From contig QJNS01000102.1 in NCBI GenBank assembly GCA_004154925.1, positions 62,001-126,000 of the forward strand: DNA of 64,000 nucleotides. Direction: 5' to 3'. Each line of letters begins with the position of its first letter. Position 1 is the stretch's first letter. Under the pieces are notes generated by a model, which was not told the origin of the DNA, did not search any database, and saw only the letters and a list, made by a program, of their open reading frames with translations. This DNA is from Monosporascus cannonballus (taxonomy: Eukaryota > Ascomycota > Sordariomycetes > Xylariales). The position numbers and the translations under genes were made by a program. Positions 38,345 through 49,065 of this stretch are shown here, piece after piece.

Positions 38345-38604
38345 CTTTTCTCGCGATCAGCCTAACTATAACAGTAAAGGTGCTAAGTAAACGGCTACGG
38401 GGGTCAAAGATGCAATGACTCCTTGGTTGGGCTGGTCGTCCAATCTCCGAGAATTTGCGGGTGGGCAAGCTGCTAGACGATAGAACTGTTTGTAGTTACA
38501 CATTAACAATTATCTTAAGAGGATTTCCCTCTACAAGAGCAGGAAAATGCACGGAGGGCTAATTCCTCCAGTCATTAAATTCACAGGTAGGGAGTAAAAA
38601 GCCC
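38345..38604. other. Short stretch of ordinary sequence between Gypsy B and the hAT-like element
   Basis: About 260 bp with normal base composition and no repeat similarity that I can see. It is a remnant of the non-repetitive flank trapped between insertions. No gene or RNA is evident. Confidence 0.5.
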
Positions 38605-38627
38605 TAGGGTTTGCACTACCCACCCAC

Positions 38628-39020
38628 TGTTATGACCTAACGGGCTTCGCTGCTACAAAGACGGTCGGGCCCTCTTGCGGCGTCACGCCAACCCGGGACC
38701 AAAAGTTACGTAACGGGCTCAAGGAGGCTCGGTGTGATTTATTGATCCAAACGGCTTAAATGTGCTTAAGGGAATTCAATAAGTAAAACAACCTTAAGCA
38801 AGGACGAACAGGTTAAGCCACGAATAAGATATATACGTTCGTTTTTTCCAAAATTTAAATAATAACAACTTGCAATATAACAATTTCTTATCCAAAACAT
38901 TTTTAATATTACGAAACGTAACGAATTATTATATTTATTGCTTAAAGTCCTACGATATTTTTACTAATATAGACCCATATAATTTAAATTTAATACTTAA
39001 TTAAACTTTCAGCCGCTATA
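38628..39020 (+). repeat. 5' LTR of Gypsy copy A3
   Basis: 393 bp, starting TGTTATGACCTAACGG. The outer ~200 bp (38628-38830) have normal composition. From the TATATACG box onward (38829-38836) it turns sharply AT-rich. Compared with the 3' LTR it lacks a short segment around TAAAAACGGTTTAAAAGC. Confidence 0.85.
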
Positions 39021-39169
39021 CGTTGGAAAGTTTTATTCAGCAATACCTTTAAATTTTACATAATACTAATAATATTATATTTATCAGCTAGCAGTTACCT
39101 TACGAAATGCTTGTAGAAAACATAAATTCAAACAAAAAAAAAGCGATAAGCCCGTTTAATCAAAAAAGT

Positions 39170-42100
39170 CTTTCGACCTCTGGATTTTCAAAATATACAC
39201 CTTGTTCATCTTAAAAAGAAATATGTTAATCTTCACAGATTATTTTAAACAATATAGAAAAAACTCGAAAGTATAAGAAAAACTTTAAATATTAAAAAGA
39301 CTCTTGAAATTAAGCTAAATTATCCAGTTAAATTTTATCCAAAAAAACCAGGAACATTTTTAATACCTTTTAAACCCAAATTATGTAATAACATTTTTGT
39401 GAAATTGCAACTATTTTAAATATAATATTAATTTCAATTCGATTATTTTCTTATTTAATTTATTATATTTACCTTTTAAATAGAATTTTTAATAAAACGA
39501 TTTATTAAAAATGCAATTACGAAATTCTAACATACGATAAAGAATATATTGCCTTATTAACAGAGAAGCAAAGTGTTAAAATAGTGCCAATATATTATAA
39601 TGACGAATAATATAATTAAGTATTACTAACAGCTTTTATAAAAATAAATGAAAAAACAAAAGCGGAAATATAAATCCAGAAATTGCGATAAATGAGATCG
39701 ACATTTAATTACGACAATGCGTTTATTTAATGAATAATAATATGAAAAAGTTTATAAGAAACTTTTAAAGTAAATCGACTTAAGTTTTAGTAAATTATAT
39801 GGTTATAATAATTAAGAGAGAAAATAAATAGTATACTTAACGCATAAAAAGGTTTAAAGCCGAGTATAATAACAAGATTCGACACATAGTTAATATTACT
39901 ATTTTTCAACATAATAACATCTTCTAAAATACGACATTAAGACTTATAAAACTTAATATTACGTACAAATAAAACGAAAACGTCATTAAATATTATAATT
40001 ACGGTAAAATAAAATATAAGACCTATAAATACTAACAAACTCAAAAAACTATAATAAAAAATTAAATACTAGTATCGGAAACTTTTTTCAAAAATAATTG
40101 AAAAAAACCAATAATAAAATTTTTAATACAATCTAGGTCTAGTATAAATAAGGGCCATTACGATAAAAAATAATTACGAAATGTAAAAGGCTAAGAGGTG
40201 AAACTGGAAAACTTTAAAAAAATAATAATAAACATTAAAGAAATAATTAAGGGAATACTAAAAATAAACAGAAGCTATTTGTTTTAAAACCCTAAATTGA
40301 TACGGTCAAATAATGATTATGCATTATAAATAACGAAAATGCCTAATATATAACGAATAAATAAAGTCTATTTATTAATATATCGTTTATATATATAGAG
40401 AAATATTTAACTGTCTTAATAAAATCAGAAGTATTAAAGTAAACAAGTGGTAATATTGATATTTTCGAACCATTACCCTATAAAACGACATCGATAAACG
40501 AACAGCTTTATAAAATCAACCAAAAAAATATTTATAAAAAAACACTTTTTGGATTTTACGATTAATACTATTATTAATTCGTTGAAGAGTTAATCTAATA
40601 TACTATAAAAAATATTATCAATAAGTTATTATAAACTTTTATTTTCAATGAATATTTATTACAAAAGTTAAAAAATATTAAAGCCGAAACCCGTATTTTT
40701 CTTCGAAAAATATAAAAAAGTAAAAATAATGCGATATAATCATATGTTATATAACAAATAAGTAAATAAATTATTTAATAAAAAGAGTTTATACCAGATT
40801 TAGAAATAATTAATATAATATAAAGACAAAATACGGTAATAAAAACGATAATATGACGGTTTAACACGATATATACTAAAATATAAGAGCGATTTAACAG
40901 ATTCGAAAAATAATTTAAAAAGGATTATTTATAAAAAGACGTAAAATAACCAAACACAAAAGAGTCAAAAGAAAGTCTCGAAAAAAAGTTTAAACGAAAC
41001 GATAAAAATCGTAAATAACGTTATTACTTTAAATATATGAATTAAAACGTACTATTATATGGTAATAATAGATTACAAAGTTTTAAACGAAAATTATATT
41101 ATACTAGATATCGTTAATGAACTTAAATTGTTATAGAAATATAAATTAAAACTTTATATAAATCCAAATATCAAAAATTAAAAATTTACTTGCAATAACA
41201 AAATTATTTAATACGAAATTAATTATTTCGAAATATTTCTTTAAAAACAATATTAAATAATAAATGAATATAACTATAAAAATATCATAAATACCTTATG
41301 AAAAAAGGATAAAATATGTAAAACAAGAAGTATTAAAAATAAAATATATCATTACTACAATCGAAGTAAAATTCAAGTACTTGAATAACAAGTTAAGAAA
41401 TTAATTTCAAAAGTTTAGAAATTTAATTAATATGTTATTTTATAATTATAGATATAAATAAGACTTTCTAAAAGTATATGCGAAATTATTAAAATATAAC
41501 GAATAAAATTATATATATTTTTTTAAAAAAATTATTTATTTACAAAGTTGTTTATTATTGCTAATTTTAACAAAAATAAATAACGTACTTTTAAAAAATA
41601 CATAAAACTTCGGTTATAAAACATGGCGTTTAATGGTTAAATTTATCTACCAAATATACTATACTTTTCGGATTTTAAAGATATATCAAATTACGGTTTA
41701 TAATTCATTACCGATTATTAAATAATATTATTATTAACAATCAAATACTATTATCATTAATTATTAAAATAAAACAGAATTCATGAAATTCAAAACTTTA
41801 TAATATTTGACTTTAAAAATAAATAAAATCTTAATAAAATTAAAAAAGATATAAAAAAAATAACTGTTTAAACAAAATATGAATTATTTAAATATTGAAT
41901 TATATTAACACAATTAACGAGCGTAGTAATAGCTTTTTAACGGATAATAAAATTTATATTATAAAAATATTTTAACGTTATTATTATATACTATTTTAAG
42001 CATGTTCTTATATTTTGAGTACCGGCAAAAATATATGTAAAATACGTTTATAAAACATTGTTAAACTCTACAAAACGCTGAAGTATTAATTAATGCAAAA

Positions 42101-44120
42101 AATGTTAATTCTATACATAAAATAAAATATCTCCAACATATTGTTACTTCGGAATATATTAAAATACATCCAAAAAGATTTATTACAATTATAAGATACC
42201 AAAAAGTAATAATAATTTATAAAAATATAAATATTTCTTAAATTTACTACTTATTATAAAATGTTTATCAGAGACTTTAACAAAGTTATTATATACCTAA
42301 TTAATTTTATTAAGAAACGAAGTTCATATAAATACTATTTACAAAAAATGCTTTAAAAACTTGAAATTAGGATTAATAATAAATTAATATTATGTACGAT
42401 TTAATACGCCGAATCGAATTAAAAAGTAATATTCGAATTACTTATTAAATACTGTAATCGAATAAGGAAATAATTAAAACAAATTATATCTTCTTATATT
42501 CTTTTTATAGGAATTAAAAAAACGAAATATAAGTACGTTATTCTAAATAAAGAATTTATAGTTATTATTATAGCTTTTTAAAAATACAAAGATTGTTTTT
42601 AAAAAATCTTTATTACGTTAAAATTTAATGGGATTATTGAAATCTTATTCGTTTTATTACGACTAAAAAAACTTACGAAACGATAATTACAATACGTAAA
42701 AAAATAGCAAATTTCGACTTCGTTATTATTTATAAAACAGATTTAAAAAACGATAAAACCGATATTTTAAATAAATAACTAAATCTTAAAAAAAGACTGA
42801 TTAAAATTTATTACATACTTTTTAGCATTATTTTATAACATTATTTATATTTACGCTAAATTATGATAATAAGTATTATACGATACGATATAAATTCAAA
42901 AATCAAATAAGTTATAGATTTTTCAAAAAAAATACTAAATAAACTTAATACGCCATATACACGAGTATTAGCTATATAAATACTTAAAGCTAAATAGAAT
43001 GTTAAAATAATTTTAATATATTAATTCTTTTTAAAAATAAAAATAAATATTGAAAACTTATAACAATAATATAACGTTTATAATAGAATTAACGTATAAC
43101 GGTATAAATTTTACGAAAAAAATATAATTATTACCAATTTTTAAAACCTCATAAAATTGGAATACTATAAATTTTATTACCACATTTTTCTTATTCGAAT
43201 ATCTTATAATAAGAATATATTACAATAAGGTTTCTGTAAATCGTCGATATATTTACAAAAATTTCTTATTCCTTACCTTATTAAAAAACACCAACATATA
43301 ATAAAAAACATATATCTTTTTCAAAAACATCTTCAATATATACGGATTGTTATATAAAATTATTTTTAATAAAAAATTACTTTTATTTCGAAATTTTCGC
43401 AAAGATTTATATTATAACTTAATTTAAGTTATACGTTATGCAATATAATTCAATCTTAAATAAACGAATAAATTAAACGGTTAAATTAAACGTTAAAACT
43501 TTATTTAAAATATTATAATAATTACGAAAAAAATAATTAAGTAAAAAGATTACATATTACTTAATTAGAAAATAATATCAGTTACTATAAAAATATTAAG
43601 TCGATTCTAATGAACGCGAATTTTGATTTTATATTTAATATTTACCAAAATAGATACAATAAACGGCTTATTATTAACATCATATTTCCGCTAAAATAAC
43701 GTGAATAATTATATAAAGATAGAACAATAAAATTAGACTTCATACGCATTTAGATAAATAAGTAGTATAATTAGAAAAGGATAAAAGTTTTAACTTTTTA
43801 AAGAAGATTTATTATAAAAAATATTTAAATAAAAAACGTAACTAAAAGATCGATTTTAAATTTATCTATTTAAGTAAAATTACAAAGAAAATCTTAGAAA
43901 ATAAATATTAATTAAACTTTCCACCAAAAATTAAGCTTTATCTCGTTTTTTTATATTTCTTTATTTAACTTAAGGACGGATATTATTAAAATTTATACGA
44001 AAAGAAATAACGTAAAAATAAAAAAGAATTACGTACTAAAAGAAACTTCTTAATATATAAAAAGAAACCAAACTTACTTAATACTTAATTAAATAAAAAA
44101 AAGTATCCGAATTCTGAAAA
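39170..44120 (+). pseudogene. Degenerate Gypsy gag-pol of copy A3
   Basis: The zinc-knuckle remnant reads YNYGKIKYKTYKY near 39990-40028. The reverse transcriptase catalytic site near 41975-42010 is reduced to YYFKHVLIF, with both aspartates lost. RNase H near 42640-42790 reads FVIIYKTDLKNDKTDILNK at its end. The integrase core near 43232-43270 keeps IVDIFTKISYS. No frame stays open for more than a few dozen codons, and the copy is clearly dead. Confidence 0.75.
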
Positions 44121-44833
44121 CACCTAGAAACTCGTAAAGAACCTTATAAATATCTAACGTCTATTACTGAACTTTTATTTATAATAACGACTCCCTAATT
44201 AACGAATAAATAATTAATAATTTCGATACCGAAATAGTCGACCTGGTTTACGGCTTACGTTAACGTAATCGTTACAACTACGGTTTCTAACTATTTCTGC
44301 TTCTTTTTTAAATATTTAAATTTCTTTAATACCTCGGCATCTTAAAAACCTCGACGAAATATTTCGGTATTACTATTACGAAAAACTTTTTTCTATTTTC
44401 GCAAATAACTTAAGCGACTGAATAATTCGTTAAAGTATTACTAAGCCTTAAATAATTTTTCTTCGATTATACGCTTTTTCAGCTTTATGGAATCCTTTTT
44501 AACGACAAATCTTTTGTTTTTAAATTTTGAAAAACTAAAAAAATTATAAAAATCGCCGTACTTAATATAACGCGCGCATTTTAAGGAATTGTAATAAGCT
44601 TTATAAAAAAAATTTCGGATTTGTAACGAAAATATTTAAAAAAAAAATTAATATAATAAACCCGAAATGTTCGATATATTTTAAAAGAACTAAGACACTA
44701 ATACGTTTTCAAAAACGAGATTTTTTAATACGACTCGATATAATAAGTATAAAAAAAGAAAAATTACTTGTCGAATTTAATTAAAAAAAGCAAATTAATA
44801 TTTAAAAACAAAAATGTTAAAAAAAGAAAATCG

Positions 44834-45254
44834 TATTATAACTTAAGGAGATTAGCTGTTACAAAGAAAAATTAAGTCCTTTTACGGCGCAACGTTAATC
44901 TAGGACCAAAAGTTATATAACGGGCTTAAGAAAGCTCGGTCTAATTTATTGATCTAAAGAGCTTAAGTCTATCAAAGCTTAAAAACGGTTTAAAAGCACT
45001 TAAAAGGATTTAATAAATAAAATATTCTTAATCTAAGATAAATAAGTTAAGTTACAAATAAGATATATACGTTCGATATTTCTATAATTTAAATAACAGC
45101 AATTTGCAATATAACAATTCGTTACCTAAAACATTCTTAGTATTACGAAACGTAATCAGTTACTATATCCATTGCTCAAAATCTCACGATACGCCTATTA
45201 ACATAAATCCGTAAAACTTAGATTTAATAGTTGGTTAAACCCCTAGCCGTTACA
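44834..45254 (+). repeat. 3' LTR of Gypsy copy A3
   Basis: 421 bp, starting TATTATAACTTAAGG (RIP-changed from TGTTATGACCTAACGG) and ending GCCGTTACA. Its outer end, from about 45160, is less mutated than its inner start. It is longer than the 5' LTR by an internal segment, so the two LTRs differ by an indel as well as by transitions. Confidence 0.85.
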
Positions 45255-45860
45255 CCTATGCTAAAATTTCCTATCACGGGTATCCGTAGATGGGTAAAAA
45301 TTTACGTAAGTGGTTAACAGGAGTACGTGTCAGGTGTTGTTAGGAGGTCAGAGTGGCAAAGTAACCCATTTATTGAGGACAGTCTGAAACCTTACCTTCT
45401 TCTCGATTTCTAAGGAGAAACCACCCATATATATAGCCGACCCTCGCATCGAGCTCGTAAAGGTGACGTAGCCCTGACGCGTATACCTCTTAGCACCTAA
45501 CAATACGTAGATAAAATAAAATTACTTACAGATTAATTATTCGTAGGTACTTAAAATGCCGAATTATTCATAATATCGATAACGTATTCGATTTAAATAA
45601 GATATAAGAATCTTTATTAATTAATTTTTTCGTTTTAATACGTAACTCTATATACGCGAATATTTTAGCAGAAATACGGATTAATACGTAGATTAATACG
45701 TATTTAAAAATATCTATGGGTACCCGTGGGTGGTTAGTTCGTGGGTTGGTAGTTGTGGGTATTTTTCGGAAAACGCCAAGGCCACCCACGGTTACCCACC
45801 CACGGTCGTGGGTAGTCCGTGGGTACCCATTGGGTACCCATTGCAAGCCCTAAAACGCCC

Positions 45861-47690
45861 CAGTTTGTTGGAGGTGCCCGCGTCCGTAAACTTGTACGTT
45901 CGGTCGCTACCGGAGCAAAACGTGCCAGGACGAGATATTCACAACTGAAAACTTTACACGATCTGTGTTCTTGTCGATGGCAGGCAAACAAATGATATTG
46001 CAGTCGTCATGGGGAAAATGGGGGTCTAAAGGGCTCCAGCCAGCACCCCTGGTGAGCCCCATAGAGGGCCCACCAGGTGCTATAAAAAGGGCTTCGATCA
46101 AGCTAGGTGACTTGGGAAGTTCTTTCCCTCCTTAGAGCCGGAGCTGTCAATATAGCCTCAACTTCTTTTGTGACAGCAGTGATACGGCAGGTAACAAGTG
46201 GAAGAGGATACGACTCAATCTAGAGCTAGTCGTATTGTGCCGACTCGTAGAGTATGCTTGCCCGTACAGGCCATTTTACACATAGTGTCAGCAGTCACAG
46301 TGATCAAGTGCAGGAAACTGGCATAAGCCCATGATCTATTCTAGGAAAGACTGAAGGTGTCTGTGGGCGATCGCCTCTTCATACATGATTGGATGTAAGG
46401 ATGGTTTCTGGACAAAGGCTGTCCTAGAGTACCGCTGCAGCCTAAAATGCTCCAGCCGGGTCACCTAAACGCACCAATTGCAGACACATAGCTACTTAGT
46501 ATTTAGCGCAGTGGGGTTAGCCCGGAGCACGAACCTATACCGTTGTGGCAGCCCGAATAGTGTATGTCAATGCCCGGATTTGTGACCCGACCCTGCCATC
46601 CGGCGCAAACGCAACGGCTCTGACGATATCACTTGCCTTCGAGCGCCTGTGTGCACGCACTCCACTGGTCTTCCATCGTCGGCTTAGTGGTAATCCACTT
46701 TGGCTCCTCCTATTTTAAACGAATATCTTGTTTTGCTAGAGTTGGGCTGAACATGAGTGCTGAAGCGCACGGAAGAACAATGTCCAGATTCCCTGCGTGA
46801 CGGTGGTCGATTGCTTGACTCCTCCAACGATCATATCACGTGATCCTCTGTCACCGGGACCTTGGAACTCGGCTAGCCTTGTCCAGTTACAGCCGGTTCT
46901 ACAAAAAAATCTGTAGTCTTGCACATCATCACATGACCTTCTTTATTCTGTGCAGCAGACTTACTAAGCATTTGCAGGACCAACCTTCCAGATGGAGTAA
47001 ATAGTGGGGGCAAAGCATTCGGTCCGGACGACACATGGATGGCCGCGTGAAGACCCGGTTTATAAGCTAGCGGAACAGCATAGGGCCTAGATCGTGAAGG
47101 CATTCAAAGGCGATTGGGTGGGAAATTCCATAATCATCGTGTAAGCTTATAAATGGATACAGGATTTAGGAATAGATCCCTGCGAAAATGGCCTTTGATA
47201 AAGGCTGAGAGGAGTGGATGTGTGGCAGCAATGTCCGCGACTCTGAGTGCCAGCGCCGATGGCTACATTGTCGCGGGGGAACGGCCGGTACCGGGAGATG
47301 GATGGCGATGTCATTAAGGTTCACGGCGACTGTGAAGGTCGGGGCGCGGAGTATTGTCACGGAAAATCGAGCGGGCATGGAGGGCGCCAGGAGCGTGTGG
47401 CTTGGTGGAAACCGAGCGAGGCATTAACAGAGGCACTGACGATGGGGCTTCTAAACGAACTGCGGCCAGTTTTTGATGTTTAACGGATATACGGTGAGAG
47501 CCACCTCCTGTAGAGCACGAAAATTTAATTAAATCTCGAATACCTGGCTCAATATGGAGCTTAATGCCCTAAGTCGTAGCCTAGAACACTGGCCTCCTGC
47601 TTAGCGACAAACAAGCGGCTCCCACTCAGAGGAATAGGAGCGGCTCTTACTCAGCGACATACACGAGTGATAGATCCCACAGCTTGTCAC
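45861..47690. other. Intergenic sequence at the edge of the AT-rich block
   Basis: About 1.8 kb of ordinary composition with only short overlapping frames that lack support. A TATAAAAAGG box occurs at 46081-46090, followed by a pyrimidine-rich stretch. This could be the promoter of a lost or non-coding transcript. I see no RNA gene and no protein family here. Confidence 0.4.
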
Positions 47691-47700
47691 GATGTCTAGA

Positions 47701-47712
47701 TATATAAAAAGG
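47701..47712 (+). promoter_or_regulatory. TATA box of the secreted-protein gene
   Basis: TATATAAAAAGG lies about 110 bp before the start codon at 47820, in the right orientation. It is followed by a leader containing CTCACACAC-like and pyrimidine-rich segments. A strong TATA is common in highly induced fungal genes; that implication is inference. Confidence 0.55.
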
Positions 47713-47819
47713 CTCAGTCAAGTGAGGAACACAGACTTTACCTCCAGTACCTAACCATCTCATTCTCATCTAGAGCCCCTACTCTTGCATCAGCTCCTTC
47801 ACCACCTGAACTTGCCACT

Positions 47820-48608
47820 ATGCGGACCGTCATCTTCTCCCAGGCCTTCATTCTTGGAAGCGCCTTTGCCAAAGTGTTAGAGGGGGCTACGCCAGTCCAG
47901 CCAGCCAGCCTCAAGATCCCCCTTGATTCCCTGGCTGCTCTCCCGGAGCCCTCAATCACAGTCAACGAGTCATCCAACTACTGGAAGGGGATGGAATGGC
48001 ACTACCAGATCCCACACGCAGAGACCGGCAAGATCGTGGATGAGTTCAGCATCCATATCATTGACGGCGGTTTCGTCACCGAGGAGGATATCTCGAGCCG
48101 CTCCCCGAGCGAGCTGGCCCTGGTGACCCTCGAGGAGCGCGACAACTGGGTTTGCAATTGGGTGGTGGGCTGCATCGACAACGCCGTGGATCAGTTCAGC
48201 ATCAGCGCGAACCAGATCGCGGCCGCGGCCGCCGCCATCGGCAATGATCTACGGGCGGACGGCTACGCCAAAGCCAAGAACATTGTCAAGGGCCTCATCT
48301 ACCAACACGCCGTCGGCATCTCTACCAACATTATTAGCTTCTATATCACCAACAAATTCCAGGGGCAGGACACCAGAGTCACCGACACCTGCTCCGTTGT
48401 CGACATCAAGAACCTCGAGAATACGATCCGCCAGCTTCAAGCCGATATCCGGGACCTGGGCAGCAGAATCCAGGCTGGCGACAGCCGGCCGCGCACGTAC
48501 GACCATTACGCTGAGGAGAAAACACGCCAACTGGATGGCGCGCATCTGAAGCACACGGTCAAGCCAACGCATAACCCGAACGACTTCAAGAATATAAACT
48601 CCTGCTAG
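47820..48608 (+). CDS. Small secreted four-cysteine protein, unknown function
   Basis: A 262-residue intronless frame with a clear ATG and stop. Residues 1-17 form a typical signal peptide (hydrophobic core, small residues before a cut after about AFA-17), so the protein is probably secreted. The mature part has four cysteines, at 112, 118, 191 and 262, enough for two disulfides. The C112-x5-C118 pair lies in a Trp-rich WVCNWVVGC segment. An Ala-rich amphipathic stretch covers about 125-145 and a short helical segment about 196-214. N49 is a possible glycosylation site. I do not recognise a family. It is the first host gene beside the RIP-mutated block, with its own TATA box. Effector-like or antagonistic roles are possible but unproven. 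Confidence 0.75.
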   Translation: MRTVIFSQAFILGSAFAKVLEGATPVQPASLKIPLDSLAALPEPSITVNESSNYWKGMEWHYQIPHAETGKIVDEFSIHIIDGGFVTEEDISSRSPSELALVTLEERDNWVCNWVVGCIDNAVDQFSISANQIAAAAAAIGNDLRADGYAKAKNIVKGLIYQHAVGISTNIISFYITNKFQGQDTRVTDTCSVVDIKNLENTIRQLQADIRDLGSRIQAGDSRPRTYDHYAEEKTRQLDGAHLKHTVKPTHNPNDFKNINSC

Positions 48609-49065
48609 AATGCCCAGTGGAAGGCTCGACAGTAGATGTTGATGAGCGAGCCATTCGTACGGGGGCCGTATGGGGGCCGCACGGATTGGGACAGATGGAG
48701 AAATGGGAAGGCCGGAAGAAAATTTCATGACGTCCCCAAGCTACCGTTTTTATTTCATAATCCGTCGAAGTATCGTCAGGGATGCTTGCAGTCACCTTAA
48801 CGGTGCCATCATGAAGCCCGTGATTAGACAAAACCCATATACAGGGATCATTAACTCCAAGGTCTGGAGAAAGTATGTTGTACTTTGATAGATATGCGAT
48901 AAATGGGGTAATCGCCAACAACCGAAAGCTGAATAGTACATCTGGATGAATCTAGCAGATGATAAGGCAATATCCATAACCTAAAACCAAATAAAAGATC
49001 GTGGTTGACAACGTCCTTGCCACTTTAAATGGTAACATAACCGTGCTAACCACCATCCTGTCAGC
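48609..49065. other. Convergent intergenic region
   Basis: This lies between the ends of the secreted-protein gene and the HET-domain gene, which face each other. It should hold both 3' untranslated regions and termination signals. Short frames here are chance or antisense. No other feature is visible. Confidence 0.5.

Larger units (their letters stand above)
38628..45254 (+). mobile_element. Ty3/Gypsy copy A3, plus strand, nested in the hAT-like element
   Basis: A 6627-bp element with LTRs at 38628-39020 and 44834-45254. Flanking 5-mers are CCCAC (38623-38627) and CCTAT (45255-45259), which differ only by two C-to-T changes. Joining the flanks restores the sequence of the second hAT-like copy (ACCACGCTGAAATTTCC there), which proves the insertion. 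An A-rich purine tract precedes the 3' LTR at about 44817-44830. The interior is the most eroded of the three A-type copies. Confidence 0.88.
38605..45852. mobile_element. Nonautonomous hAT-like element (616 bp), split by Gypsy A3
   Basis: The left end TAGGGTTTGCACTACCC (38605) and the right end, read inverted from 45852 as TAGGGCTTGCAATGGG, form imperfect terminal inverted repeats. The 8-bp flanks are AAAAGCCC (38597-38604) and AAACGCCC (45853-45860), matching at 7 of 8 positions as expected for hAT insertion. Without Gypsy A3 the unit is 616 bp, with no transposase frame. The right side (45715-45845) is packed with GTGGGTACCC-type motifs, typical subterminal transposase-binding repeats. It is homologous to the copy at 53059-53657 in opposite orientation. 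Confidence 0.82.

Noticed and set aside
45715..45845. Cluster of GGGTACCC palindromes as a possible regulatory operator
   Set aside because: The same motifs recur at the end of the second hAT-like unit, so they are better explained as subterminal transposon repeats.
48249..48728. 159-codon minus-strand frame under the secreted-protein gene
   Set aside because: Antisense to a frame with a clear signal peptide and start; it lacks any recognisable feature.
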